From the NCBI GenBank assembly GCA_028823175.1, contig JAPKBZ010000036.1, forward strand, positions 1-41,698: 41,698 nucleotides of DNA, given 5' to 3'. Of this stretch, positions 23,913 through 32,975 are shown in pieces. Position 1 is the first letter of the stretch. Every line of letters begins with the position of its first letter. The position numbers and the translations under genes were made by a program. The stretch is from Myxococcota bacterium. GTDB taxonomy: Bacteria; Myxococcota_A; UBA9160; UBA4427. The notes beneath the pieces were generated by a model that saw only the letters and a list, made by a program, of their open reading frames with translations, did no database searches and had not been told where the DNA came from.

Positions 23913-24890
23913 ATGCCGCCTCCCTCTTCCGAAGAACTCCAGCGAGTCTTCAAAACCCTCTCCGACATCACCCGAATGCGCATTCTTCGGCTTCTCGCCC
24001 AGGAAGAGTTGATGGTTCAGGAGTTGATGGAGGTTCTGGGCATGGCTCAATCGCGTGTCTCGCGACATCTCGCAATCCTGCGCGAAGCCGGGCTCGTCAG
24101 CGATCGCCGAGACGGTACCTACGTGTTCTATCGCTTTGCCGCCCCCTCGGACGACCTCTGGCGGCACGGCTGGCATCTCGTCGAGAAAGGCCTCGCCTCC
24201 GACCCCACCACCGAGCGCGATACCACGCTTTTGCGCCGAGTCATTGCCGCCCGAAGCGCACAGCCGAGAAATTTTTTTGATGCCGTGGGCCCCGACTGGG
24301 ACGCTCTGCGAACAGTCTTCAACGATACGGCTCTGCGGGCCCGAGCCATCAGTCGTCTGGTCCCGATGGGGCTCAAGGTGGCGGATATTGGCACCGGGAC
24401 CGGAATCCTCGCGTGTGAGCTGGCCCGCCTTGGACTCAACGTGATCGGAATCGACCAGTCGGCCAGAATGCTCGAAGCGGCGCGCAGCAAGGTCAATTCG
24501 GAGATTTTCCCCTCCGGCGGCCAGGTCGAACTGCGCCGAGGCGAGGCCGAGGCAATTCCCATGGAGAACGACGAGGTCGACGCGGCCTTCGCCCATATGG
24601 TGCTTCACTACGTTGCCTCGCCCGGAGACGTCATTCGCGAAATGACCCGAATCATCCGGCCCGGGGGCCTGCTCGTGGCAGTCGATTTCGTAAGCCACGA
24701 CCTCGACTGGATGAAGCAGGAGTTGGGCGTCGTTTGGCGGGGATTCGCGAGCGAGACCGTCGAGGGCTGGCTCAGCGACGCGGGACTCTTGGAGATCCAC
24801 GTAGAACAAAGCGAATCCCTGGGCCGAGAACGAGATCTGCCCGCCACCCTGATCGCCTCTGCCCGGGTCCCCGCCGACCAAACCGGCTGA
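23913..24890 (+). CDS. ArsR-type regulator fused to SAM-dependent methyltransferase
   Basis: 325 aa, two domains. Residues about 8-78 are an ArsR winged helix-turn-helix: LSDITRMRILRLLA, the recognition helix MAQSRVSRHLAIL, and the wing DRRDGTYVFYRF. Residues about 145-265 are a class I methyltransferase with motif I VADIGTGTG (156-164), the acidic IGIDQSARML, VDAAFAHMVLHYV and the post-motif RPGGLL. Fusions of this kind are known in bacteria; the ligand and methyl acceptor are not evident here. No metal-binding cysteine cluster is seen in the ArsR part. No clear Shine-Dalgarno precedes the ATG, which lies 6 bp after gspN, so it probably depends on coupling. Confidence 0.92.
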   Translation: MPPPSSEELQRVFKTLSDITRMRILRLLAQEELMVQELMEVLGMAQSRVSRHLAILREAGLVSDRRDGTYVFYRFAAPSDDLWRHGWHLVEKGLASDPTTERDTTLLRRVIAARSAQPRNFFDAVGPDWDALRTVFNDTALRARAISRLVPMGLKVADIGTGTGILACELARLGLNVIGIDQSARMLEAARSKVNSEIFPSGGQVELRRGEAEAIPMENDEVDAAFAHMVLHYVASPGDVIREMTRIIRPGGLLVAVDFVSHDLDWMKQELGVVWRGFASETVEGWLSDAGLLEIHVEQSESLGRERDLPATLIASARVPADQTG

Positions 24891-25043
24891 GTGAGGATAC
24901 GCTTGCCGGGGCTCGAGAGAACCTCGTATTCATCTCGCCCTGCGCTTTCCCTGCACGCCCGCAGCCCGCTAAGCTGACCCGGGCACGCGCCCCGCACCAG
25001 TTCGAGATAAATCTCGCTACAACCGCAATGGAGTGTTCCGCTC

Positions 25044-26507
25044 ATGACAACCGATAGGACGAGTGAAGGGACCCGAGAAGAGTCCCTCTCCTTTTTCAAG
25101 GATCGATTTGGCGTGGACGAGAAGAGTCTCGAGGCCACCCTCGAAACCGCCCTCGAGCGCCGAGTCGATTACGCAGACGCCTACTTCGAGTACACGACCC
25201 AGGACTCGGTTTCTCTCGAAGAGGGCATCGTCAAGGACGGCAGTCGCCACCTCGACCAGGGAGTCGGCGTCCGCGCCCAATCGGGAGAGCGCCAGGGTTA
25301 CGCACACTCAGACGAAATCAGCATTGACAGCGCCCAGATCGCCGCCGGCACGGCGCGTGCCATCTCAGACCAGAATGGTGGGAGCCAGGCGATCGCCCTG
25401 GGCGGGGAACGCGCCCAGCGAAACCTCTACCCCGTGGAAGAGTCACCCACCGATACGCCGGTGGAGACAAAGGTGGCTCTACTCGATCAAATCGACCGCT
25501 ACGCCCGGGCCCTCGACCCCTGCGTAAAGCAGGTGATGGCCAGCGTCATTACCCAGCACCGGCGCATCCTCGTGGCCTCGAGCGATGGACGGCTCAGTGC
25601 CGATATTCAGCCCCTTGTCCGGCTCAATATTCAGGTCATTGCAGCCGATGGCGACAAGCGCGAGGTCGGCTACGAGGGCATGGGCGGGCGTTATCCCATC
25701 GACCGCCTGATGGAGCCCTCGAACTGGAAGCGAATGGTCGACGAAGCGGTGCGCGTGGCGAAACTCAACCTCAACTCCATCCCCTGCCCTGCCGGCAGCA
25801 TGAACGTGGTGTTGGGCCCAGGCTGGCCCGGAATCCTTCTCCATGAGGCTATCGGGCACGGCCTCGAAGGCGATTTCAACCGCAAGAAGACCTCAGCCTT
25901 CTCCGACAAGCTCGGCCAACGCGTCGCCTCGGAAGGGGTCACCGTGGTCGACGACGGAACTCTGCCCGAACGGAGAGGATCCATCAACATCGATGACGAG
26001 GGAACGCCCAGCCGCCAAAATGTGCTGATCGAGAACGGTATCCTCGTCGGATACCTGCACGATCGCCTCAACGCCGGCTTGATGGGTATGGAGCCCACGG
26101 GCAACGGCCGGCGAGAGAGTTACGCCCACATGCCCCTGCCCCGCATGACCAATACCTTCATGCTGGCCGGTCAAGATGATCCCGAAGAAATCCTCAAGTC
26201 CGTCGACCGAGGCCTCTACGCGGTTTCATTCGGCGGCGGGCAAGTCGACATTACCAGCGGAAAATTTGTCTTCAGCGCGAGCGAGGCCTACCTGATCGAA
26301 GATGGCCAGGTGGGCGCTCCGGTCAAAGGCGCCACCCTGATCGGCAACGGACCGGATGTCCTCACTCGGGTCAGCCGCATCGGGAACGATCTGGAACTCG
26401 ACCGGGGCGTCGGCACTTGCGGCAAGGACGGCCAGGGTGTCCCGGTCGGCGTGGGGCTTCCGACTGTCCGCATCGACGACCTGATCGTTGGAGGAACCGA
26501 GGGATGA
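25044..26507 (+). CDS. tldD: metalloprotease TldD
   Basis: 487 aa. TldD is the catalytic half of the TldD/TldE zinc protease, which trims unfolded peptides (microcin B17 maturation and CcdA degradation in E. coli). The zinc motif HEAIGH is at 267-272 within WPGILLHEAIGHGLEGD. Other family blocks are YADAYFEY, GVGVRA, AFSDKLGQRVAS and the C-terminal GTCGKDGQGVPVGVGLP. A 153-bp gap precedes it with no gene visible; GGAG lies about 10 bases upstream of the ATG. It overlaps pmbA by ATGA, so the two subunits are made together. Confidence 0.97.
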   Translation: MTTDRTSEGTREESLSFFKDRFGVDEKSLEATLETALERRVDYADAYFEYTTQDSVSLEEGIVKDGSRHLDQGVGVRAQSGERQGYAHSDEISIDSAQIAAGTARAISDQNGGSQAIALGGERAQRNLYPVEESPTDTPVETKVALLDQIDRYARALDPCVKQVMASVITQHRRILVASSDGRLSADIQPLVRLNIQVIAADGDKREVGYEGMGGRYPIDRLMEPSNWKRMVDEAVRVAKLNLNSIPCPAGSMNVVLGPGWPGILLHEAIGHGLEGDFNRKKTSAFSDKLGQRVASEGVTVVDDGTLPERRGSINIDDEGTPSRQNVLIENGILVGYLHDRLNAGLMGMEPTGNGRRESYAHMPLPRMTNTFMLAGQDDPEEILKSVDRGLYAVSFGGGQVDITSGKFVFSASEAYLIEDGQVGAPVKGATLIGNGPDVLTRVSRIGNDLELDRGVGTCGKDGQGVPVGVGLPTVRIDDLIVGGTEG

Positions 26508-27874
26508 GCAGCCCGCAAAACGCTAGTGACCACGAACTCGTCGCCAGGGCCATCGAGGGGGCTCGCAAGGCGGGTGCAAGCCAAGCGGACGCCGTATTGG
26601 TCCGTTCGGACTCCCAAGAAGTCAAGGTTCGGAACGAGGAAATCGAGCACGTGAAGCGCGCCAACGAGCGCTGCCTTGGCATACGAGCTCTTGTCGCCCA
26701 GGAGGCCGGCCTCTCGAGCGCCGTGACCTCAACGTGTGATCTAGACCCGGAGGCCATCGACCGCATGGCCCAGGAGACAGTGGCCCTGGCCCGGGCCACC
26801 GCGGCCGACCCCCACGCCGGACTCCCCGAAGACGGATTTGCCGAGGACATCCCCGACCTCGAACTGATGAAGGCCAGCGATCGCAATGTGAGCGTTGAAG
26901 CCCGAATCGAGGATGCCCGTCGGGCGGAGTCCGCCGCCCGCGAAGTCGACCCACGCATCAACAACTCCGAGGGAAGCGAAGCCGCATCGGATTTCTCCGA
27001 AATCATCTACCACAATAGCCGGGGGTTTCAGGGCGGCTACTCGAGTGCCTACCATTCGCTCTTCAGCCAACCCCTGGCCAGCGACGGCGAAAACAAACAG
27101 CGCGACTATTGGATGACAGTGAGCCGCCAGATCGCCGGACTGGAAGATCCGGCAGCGGTCGGACGCAAGGCAGCCGAGCGCGCGATCAGACGCCTCGGTG
27201 GGCGGTCGGTCCCGACCTGCGAGGTGCCGGTCATCTTCGACAGTCTCACCGCACCAAGCCTGCTCGGACAGTTGGCAGGCTGCCTCAGCGGCTACTCGAT
27301 CTATCGAGAATCGAGTTTTCTTGCCGGCTGCATGGGCCAAAGCATCGCCTCGAGTGCCGTCACAGTTATCGACGATGGGCGCTTGCCGGGCGGCCTGGGG
27401 AGTAAGCCCTTCGACGGTGAAGGCCTCCCGACCCGGCGCAATGTGCTCGTCGACGACGGACGCCTCGAGTCCTGGCTTCTCGACAGCTACTCGGGCCGCA
27501 AGCTCGGTCTGCCCTCGACCGGGAATGCCTCACGGGGGGCGGGCAGCGGCCCCGGGGTGGGCACCACCAACCTCTGGATCGAAGCCGGCCAAGGAACTCT
27601 GGACGAAATCATTGCCGACACAGAAAAGGGGCTTCTGGTCACCGAACTCATCGGAATGGGTTTCAACCCCATTACCGGGGACTACTCCCGGGGCGCCAGT
27701 GGCCTATGGATCGAAGCTGGCCAAATCACGCACCCCGTCGAAGAGATCACCATCGCGGGCAATTTCCGAGACATGCTTCTGGGGATCGACGCGGTAGGGT
27801 CGGAACTCGTCTGGCGAAGTCGATCAGCGGCACCGCCGCTGCGCGTCGGCCAGATGACCGTCGCCGGACAATAA
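26504..27874 (+). CDS. pmbA: TldD partner protein PmbA/TldE
   Basis: 456 aa. The start at 26504 is preferred to an upstream in-frame ATG because it overlaps the tldD stop and begins the family homology. It has the TldE domain order: GASQADAVLVRSDSQEVKVRNEEIE near the N-terminus, then PVIFDSLTAPSLLG, and the C-terminal GMGFNPITGDYSRGASGLWIE. No HExxxH motif is present, as expected for the non-catalytic subunit. With TldD it forms the peptidase chamber. No obvious precursor peptide lies next to the pair. Confidence 0.95.
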   Translation: MSSPQNASDHELVARAIEGARKAGASQADAVLVRSDSQEVKVRNEEIEHVKRANERCLGIRALVAQEAGLSSAVTSTCDLDPEAIDRMAQETVALARATAADPHAGLPEDGFAEDIPDLELMKASDRNVSVEARIEDARRAESAAREVDPRINNSEGSEAASDFSEIIYHNSRGFQGGYSSAYHSLFSQPLASDGENKQRDYWMTVSRQIAGLEDPAAVGRKAAERAIRRLGGRSVPTCEVPVIFDSLTAPSLLGQLAGCLSGYSIYRESSFLAGCMGQSIASSAVTVIDDGRLPGGLGSKPFDGEGLPTRRNVLVDDGRLESWLLDSYSGRKLGLPSTGNASRGAGSGPGVGTTNLWIEAGQGTLDEIIADTEKGLLVTELIGMGFNPITGDYSRGASGLWIEAGQITHPVEEITIAGNFRDMLLGIDAVGSELVWRSRSAAPPLRVGQMTVAGQ

Positions 27875-27906
27875 GTACGGATCGATACCAGCAGGAGGAC
27901 AGAGCT

Positions 27907-28809
27907 TTGACGACTTCGACGGAAGCGGGCCAGGGCCCCCCCCTCATTCTCGGGATGGAGATGCCCGATCTCGAACGTTGGTCGAGCCGGGTCGTGACGG
28001 CCCTCGGCCAGAACCCAAGCGCCTTCACCGGGCCGGGAACAAATTCCTACTTGGTGGGAACCGGCGAGCGCCAGATCCTCCTGGACCCAGGCGGTGGCCG
28101 CGAGGAATACCTACCGGTGCTGGAGCGAGCCATGAACGTCTCGGGGTGCACGGAGCTTCAAGAAATCGTTCTCACCCACGGCCACCCGGACCATATCGGG
28201 GGCGTCCAGTCCGTGCTCGATCGAATGGGCCCGGTCCCCGTCAGCAAAATGCCGCATGAAGCGTTCGATGCGCCCTACTCATTTCCTCTTCGCGAAATCA
28301 GCGATGGCTGCGTGATCGAGACAGAGGGAGCCACCCTGCGCGGATTTCACACGCCGGGGCACGCCCCTGATCACATGTGCTTCCTATTGGAAGAGGAGTC
28401 GGGTCTCTTCACGGGGGACAACGTCCTCGGCGTCGGCACCACCATTATTCCCGCGAAGACCGGCAACCTCAGGCATTATATGGCCTCCCTCGAGCGCCTT
28501 CTGGCCTTGGAGCCCTCGGTCATCTTTCCCGCCCACGGGCCACTGGTCAGCGATGCGTGCGGAAAAATCCGCCAATATCTTGCCCATCGCCTTGAGCGCG
28601 AGGGCGAAATCCTCGCGGCCCTGGAGACCGGTGCCGAACGCGTTCCAGAAATCGTCAAAATCGTCTACGCCGCCTACCCGGAAAGCCTGCACGCCGCCGC
28701 CGGGCAGTCGGTGACGTCCCACCTCATCAAGCTCGAGGCCGAGGGCCGAGTTTCCTCGACGGGAAGCGAGGCGGTGCAGTGGAAACTGAACGCCTCGTCG
28801 CCCGAGTGA
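27907..28809 (+). CDS. MBL-fold metallo-hydrolase (LACTB2-like)
   Basis: 300 aa from a TTG at 27907, chosen because AGGAGG lies 8 bases upstream. The metal-binding motif H91-G-H93-P-D95-H96 is in VLTHGHPDHIGG; further ligands are in GFHTPGHAPDHMCF, FTGDNVLG and the final FPAHGP. After the hydrolase domain (to about 225) is a helical, winged-helix-like C-terminus, as in the LACTB2 group, some of which act on RNA. The substrate cannot be told from sequence. It follows pmbA by 32 bp in the same direction. Confidence 0.9.
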   Translation: MTTSTEAGQGPPLILGMEMPDLERWSSRVVTALGQNPSAFTGPGTNSYLVGTGERQILLDPGGGREEYLPVLERAMNVSGCTELQEIVLTHGHPDHIGGVQSVLDRMGPVPVSKMPHEAFDAPYSFPLREISDGCVIETEGATLRGFHTPGHAPDHMCFLLEEESGLFTGDNVLGVGTTIIPAKTGNLRHYMASLERLLALEPSVIFPAHGPLVSDACGKIRQYLAHRLEREGEILAALETGAERVPEIVKIVYAAYPESLHAAAGQSVTSHLIKLEAEGRVSSTGSEAVQWKLNASSPE

Positions 28810-28855
28810 CCCTCCCGCAACCCCAAGCGAATCCGCCCGGGAAAGCCTGCCCAGC

Positions 28856-29539
28856 ATGACCTCTCCGCCCTCATCCGCTTCTGGCCCGTCCGCGCAGCCT
28901 GCTCCGGTCCCCCTACCCGTCGGAACCCTGGTCCTCGCGAGCAGTTCGCCGCGCCGGCGGGAGATCCTCGGCAAGATGGGGCTCGAGTTCGAAATCCATG
29001 TCCCGGATATAGACGAAAGCGCCCTGCCCGATGAGGCACCCGAGGCCCTGGTCACCCGCCTCGCCGAGGGCAAGGCCTTGGCCGTGGCGCGAGACCTGCC
29101 CAAGGGACAGCGGCGCTGGGTCCTGGGTTCGGACACCGTCGTGGTTCTGGATGCCGATATCATCGGTAAGCCCGCGGACGAGGACGACGCCATCGCAATG
29201 CTCGAGCGTCTGACGAACCGAACGCATCGCGTCGTGACCGGCGTAGCCGTGGTCGACGCCCATGGCGGAGGCATCCTCTCCCAGGCGGTCATCTCCGAGG
29301 TGGTCATGCGACCCGCCAAGCGCGACGAGATCCAAGCCTACGTAGCCACAGGGGAGTCGTTGGACAAAGCCGGCGCCTACGCGCTCCAGGGAGGCGGACG
29401 GCGCTTCGTCACCCGGGTCGAGGGCAGCGAGTCCAATGTGATCGGCTTGCCCATGGACGAGACCCGGGCACTCCTCGCACGGGCGGCCGCAGGCTCGCTA
29501 CCCGCCGAAGTCGAGGCCCCCGAACGGAACCCGTCATGA
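28856..29539 (+). CDS. maf: Maf-like nucleotide pyrophosphatase
   Basis: 227 aa. Maf proteins hydrolyse dTTP/UTP or modified nucleotides to monophosphates. Family motifs are LASSSPRRREIL (27-38), a VLGSDTVVVLD block, GKP...A..ML..L and the late KAGAYALQGGG. It has an extra Pro/Ser-rich N-terminus of about 22 residues before the family start; a later start is not obvious. Its stop overlaps the yggS start (ATGA). Confidence 0.94.
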   Translation: MTSPPSSASGPSAQPAPVPLPVGTLVLASSSPRRREILGKMGLEFEIHVPDIDESALPDEAPEALVTRLAEGKALAVARDLPKGQRRWVLGSDTVVVLDADIIGKPADEDDAIAMLERLTNRTHRVVTGVAVVDAHGGGILSQAVISEVVMRPAKRDEIQAYVATGESLDKAGAYALQGGGRRFVTRVEGSESNVIGLPMDETRALLARAAAGSLPAEVEAPERNPS

Positions 29540-30330
29540 GCAGGGTCATCGACCCCGGATGCCTCGCCGAGGCCAGCGAACGTTTCCTCGCGGTTCGCGC
29601 GCGCATCGAGGAGGCCTGCCTAAGGGCGGGCCGGGAAGCCTCCGAAATCACCCTGGTCGGCGCGTGTAAACGACAACCCCTCGACCGCATCGCAGCAGCC
29701 GTCTGCGCGGGCCTGACCCAACTCGGCGAAAACTACGTCCAAGCCGCACAGGAAACCCGGCCGCAGCTGGAAGAGCGGCTGGCCGCCCACTTCGCCGACC
29801 GGCGGACACGGGCCCCGGCCCCGACCTGGCGGATGATCGGCCACCTCCAGAGAAATAAGGCAGGCCCGGCCGCGGGGCTCTTCCACGCCGTGGACAGCGT
29901 GGACAACCCCCGTCTCGCCCGCGCCCTCGAGAGCCGGGCCAGGGATCAGGGGCTCGTCGTCGACGCGTGCCTCCAGGTCAACCTGAGCGGGGAGTCGAGC
30001 AAATCGGGCTGCCCGGAAGCCGACCTCCCGGATCTCCTGGCCAGCTGCGCGGAGTTCTCACATCTTCGAGTCGTGGGCCTGATGACCATGCCGGCCCCCG
30101 ACCCCGACCCCGAGCAAGCCCGGGAAACCTTTGCGCGCCTGCGCGCTCTGCGCGATACCCTGGGGCCCAAGGAGGGAGGCGCTCACCTGCGCCATCTCAA
30201 CATGGGAATGTCGGGCGACCTTGAAGTCGCCATCGAAGAGGGGGCCACCCTCATTCGCGTGGGAACGGATCTATTCGGGGAGCGCACGCCCCCGCCCTCC
30301 CCCGGCTCGCCTGAAAAAACCGTGCCTTGA
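29536..30330 (+). CDS. yggS: PLP homeostasis protein (YggS/PROSC family)
   Basis: 264 aa, slightly longer than usual. It binds pyridoxal phosphate and balances vitamin B6 and amino-acid pools. The PLP lysine is Lys45 in LVGACKRQP. Other hallmarks are LGENYVQAA, WRMIGHLQRNKA, CLQVNLSGESSKSGC, LRVVGLMTM and LNMGMSGDLEVAIEEGATLI. The YggS-ProC-DUF167 order that follows is a common bacterial arrangement and supports the call. ATGA overlap with maf. Confidence 0.96.
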   Translation: MSRVIDPGCLAEASERFLAVRARIEEACLRAGREASEITLVGACKRQPLDRIAAAVCAGLTQLGENYVQAAQETRPQLEERLAAHFADRRTRAPAPTWRMIGHLQRNKAGPAAGLFHAVDSVDNPRLARALESRARDQGLVVDACLQVNLSGESSKSGCPEADLPDLLASCAEFSHLRVVGLMTMPAPDPDPEQARETFARLRALRDTLGPKEGGAHLRHLNMGMSGDLEVAIEEGATLIRVGTDLFGERTPPPSPGSPEKTVP

Positions 30331-30343
30331 ACGGGAGAACCGC

Positions 30344-31174
30344 ATGACCCACCCCCTGGAAACCCACCGGATCGGCTTCATCGGCTGCGGCGCCATGGCC
30401 CGGGCCCTGGCCGGAGGCCTGCGGGCCGCGGGCGTTGCCCCCGAGCGCCTGGGGGGTGCCGATCTCTCGGCCGAACAACGCAGCGGCTTCGAAGCAAGCG
30501 TCGGAGCGCGCACCTTCTCCGACAATGCAGATTTGCTGGCCCAAAGCGATGTCCTCGTCCTGAGCGTCAAGCCCGGGGTGGTGGCGCCGGTACTCGAGGG
30601 ACTCGCCGACACGCCCGAGCTCGGCAGGCCCCTCTGGATTTCAATCGCCGCGGGCATCCGTATTTCCGCCCTCGAGAAGGCGCTGCCCGACGGCGCCCGG
30701 GTCATCCGAACCATGCCCAATACCCCGGCCTTGGTGGGGGCGGGGGCCAGCGTTCTGTGCCCGAATTCCGCCGCCAGCGAGGACGATCTCGGCCTCGCCG
30801 AGGCGCTCTTCGCCGCAGTGGGAACGACCTGGCGCGCCCCCGAGGAAGGCCTCATGGACGCGGTGACCGGCCTGTCCGGCAGTGGCCCCGCGTACCTCTT
30901 CCTCTTTCTCGAAGCGCTGGCCGACGCCGGCACTCAACAGGGCCTGCCCCGGGAGGCTGCCCTGCAGCTCGCCCGCCAGACCGCGTTCGGCGCCGCCAAA
31001 CTTGCCCTCGAGGACAGCCGGGATCCCGCCGAGTTGAGGGCCCAGGTCAGTTCTCCCGGGGGCACCACCCTGGCGGGTCTGGCACAGCTCGATCAGGGCG
31101 ACCTGCGCGGAGCCCTCGGGCGGGCGGTGGCCGCCGCGACCGCGCGCTCCCGCGAGCTCTCGGGCGACGACTAG
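30344..31174 (+). CDS. proC: pyrroline-5-carboxylate reductase
   Basis: 276 aa. Last step of proline synthesis: it reduces 1-pyrroline-5-carboxylate with NAD(P)H. The start at 30344 has GGGAG about 7 bases upstream and places the Rossmann motif GFIGCGAMARALAGG at residues 11-25. Downstream are VLSVKPGVVAPVL, RTMPNTPALVGAGA and the family signature LSGSGPAYLFLFLEAL, plus SPGGTTLAGL. The gene follows yggS by 13 bp. Confidence 0.97.
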   Translation: MTHPLETHRIGFIGCGAMARALAGGLRAAGVAPERLGGADLSAEQRSGFEASVGARTFSDNADLLAQSDVLVLSVKPGVVAPVLEGLADTPELGRPLWISIAAGIRISALEKALPDGARVIRTMPNTPALVGAGASVLCPNSAASEDDLGLAEALFAAVGTTWRAPEEGLMDAVTGLSGSGPAYLFLFLEALADAGTQQGLPREAALQLARQTAFGAAKLALEDSRDPAELRAQVSSPGGTTLAGLAQLDQGDLRGALGRAVAAATARSRELSGDD

Positions 31175-31194
31175 GTGGCCCTGGGGAGCCAGCT

Positions 31195-31527
31195 TTGAGC
31201 GAACGCCCCGAAGCCCCGGCCTTCCGGGTCGAAACCGGCCGGGATTGGGCGGGTTTTTGGATCCACGTGACGCCTCGGGCGCGCTCCGAACGGGTCGGCG
31301 GCGCCCACGGCGACGCGCTGCGGGTGGCGGTGAAAGCCCCCCCCGTCGAGGGTAAGGCCAACCGGGCCTGTATCGCGCTCCTTGCCGAAGCCCTGGGGCT
31401 GCCCAGGTCGGCGGTCGATCTCGACCCCGGGGCCCGGGGCCGCCGCAAGCGGGTCAGGGCCCGCGGCGACCCCGCACAACTCGCAACTCGCCTCGCCTCT
31501 CTGGCAGGCGACGCGGGATTGAGATAA
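31195..31527 (+). CDS. DUF167/YggU-family protein
   Basis: 110 aa from a TTG at 31195, with GGGGAG about 8 bases upstream. The family core is visible: WIHVTPRARSERVGG, LRVAVKAPPVEGKANRACIALLAEALGL, and a basic GARGRRKRVRA loop. Members are small alpha/beta proteins of unproven function, usually next to yggS/proC as here. No ATG start is available in frame near the family start. Confidence 0.88.
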   Translation: MSERPEAPAFRVETGRDWAGFWIHVTPRARSERVGGAHGDALRVAVKAPPVEGKANRACIALLAEALGLPRSAVDLDPGARGRRKRVRARGDPAQLATRLASLAGDAGLR

Positions 31528-31643
31528 AAACGATGCCCGAGCCGAGGCGAGTAATCCCCGGGGAAATGAGCTCCCAAGGAACCACCGGCCGCAAGCTTTC
31601 CACCGAAAAGCCGTCAAAACGAGCCTAGAAAAAAAGAGGCGCA

Positions 31644-31991
31644 ATGCCGATCTACGAATACGAGTGCACCAAATGCGGCCATGAATTCGAGCGCGAGCAG
31701 CGCATGTCGGACGCCCCGGTCAAGACCTGCCCGGAGTGCAAGGGCCGGAAAGTCACCAAGCTGATCTCGCGCAGCTCCTTCGTCCTAAAGGGCGGAGGCT
31801 GGTACGCGGACGGGTACGCGGACAGCAAGAAGTCCGAGGACTCATCGAAGAGCTCCGGCTCCAGCGACGAAAGCACGAGCGAATCCTCCGCTCCCTCGGA
31901 ATCCTCCAGCACGGACAAGAAAAAGGACAAGGGGAAGGACAAGGGCAGCAAGGGAACCTCGAAGAAGGCAAGCAAACAGAGCGCCGCTTAG
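31644..31991 (+). CDS. FmdB-type zinc-ribbon protein with low-complexity tail
   Basis: 115 aa. The N-terminal 45 residues are a zinc ribbon with Cys8/Cys11 and Cys29/Cys32 ([16 protein letters not shown] ... KTCPECKG), the FmdB putative regulatory family. The remaining 60 residues are almost only Ser, Lys, Glu, Asp and Gly, so likely disordered. GAGGCGCA precedes the ATG. The 116-bp gap upstream contains nothing recognisable. Function unknown; some family members affect gene expression or are ribosome-linked. Confidence 0.9.
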   Translation: MPIYEYECTKCGHEFEREQRMSDAPVKTCPECKGRKVTKLISRSSFVLKGGGWYADGYADSKKSEDSSKSSGSSDESTSESSAPSESSSTDKKKDKGKDKGSKGTSKKASKQSAA

Positions 31992-32090
31992 GGCACGCCC
32001 TGCCCGCCCGGTCCCTCTCAGAGGGGCGCACCCCTCCCCAACCCAAGCCGCCTTGCTCGGCCACCGCCGTGTCCCGGCTCCGGAGCTTCC

Positions 32091-32975
32091 ATGACCACAA
32101 GCGACACCACCGCCTCCCCGATCCAGACTCAGGTGCTCGACGGCCTGGCCCTGGCCAACGAAGTCCGGGGCCATCTCGCCGAATCCGTCGCCAAAATTAC
32201 CCAGGCTGGCCATCGGCCGCCCTGCCTGGCCGTGGTCCTCGTCGGCGACGACCCCGCAAGCCGCTCCTATATCAAGGGCAAGCAACGCGCCTGTAGCCGG
32301 GTCGGAATGGAGTCGGTCGAACACATGCTCCCAGAGGCGACCTCCCAGGACGAAGTCCTGGCCCTCATCGACCGACTCAACGCCGACGACGGAATCGACG
32401 GCATTCTCGTCCAACTCCCCCTCCCCAAGCAGATTTCTCCGGCGGTCGTCGCCGAGGCCGTCGACCCAGCCAAGGATGCCGATGCCCTTCACCCCACGAC
32501 CTCGGGGCGCTTGATGGCCGGAACCGCTGAACTCGTCTCGTGTACTCCGCTGGGAATCATGGCGGTGCTCGATCACTACGAGGTGCCCCTGGAGGGCGCC
32601 CATGCGGTGGTAATCGGCCGCAGCAACATCGTCGGCAAGCCGATTTCCCTGCTCCTCCAGCAGCGCAACGCGACGGTCACCATGTGCCACTCCCGAACCC
32701 GGGATCTGGCCGCCGTCTGCCGAGAAGCCGATATCCTCGTCGCTGCTGTGGGCCAGCCCCGGATGGTCCAGGCGGACTGGATCAAACCGGGCGCAGCGGT
32801 GATGGACGTCGGTGTCAGCGAGGTCGATGGAAAACTGGTCGGCGACGTGGATTTCGACGCCGCAATGGGGCGCGCGGGCATCATCACCCCGTCTCGCCGG
32901 GGCATCGGGCCCATGACGATCACCATGCTGCTCCGAAATACGCTTCTCGCCTACCGCAACCGCAAGAACGTATGA
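32091..32975 (+). CDS. folD: bifunctional methylenetetrahydrofolate dehydrogenase/cyclohydrolase FolD
   Basis: 294 aa. It interconverts 5,10-methylene-THF and 10-formyl-THF, using NADP. The catalytic region is VVLVGDDPASRSYIKGK with the expected lysine at about 64 (Tyr60 four residues before). Other blocks are DGILVQLPLP, CTPLGIMAVL, the Rossmann stretch VVIGRSNIVGKPISLLL, and the end motif GIGPMTITMLL, where the common PGGVGPMT reads SRRGIGPMT. An ATGA overlap joins it to gcvT, linking one-carbon supply to glycine cleavage. Its 99-bp leader has no glycine riboswitch. Confidence 0.96.
   Translation: MTTSDTTASPIQTQVLDGLALANEVRGHLAESVAKITQAGHRPPCLAVVLVGDDPASRSYIKGKQRACSRVGMESVEHMLPEATSQDEVLALIDRLNADDGIDGILVQLPLPKQISPAVVAEAVDPAKDADALHPTTSGRLMAGTAELVSCTPLGIMAVLDHYEVPLEGAHAVVIGRSNIVGKPISLLLQQRNATVTMCHSRTRDLAAVCREADILVAAVGQPRMVQADWIKPGAAVMDVGVSEVDGKLVGDVDFDAAMGRAGIITPSRRGIGPMTITMLLRNTLLAYRNRKNV

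Noticed and set aside
23160-24881. 573-codon antisense frame across gspN and the regulator gene
   Set aside because: Both plus-strand genes are clear families with good boundaries; the antisense frame has no recognisable motif.
31992-32090. Glycine riboswitch before folD-gcvT
   Set aside because: The 99-bp leader is too short and shows only one small hairpin (CCCTC/GAGGG).
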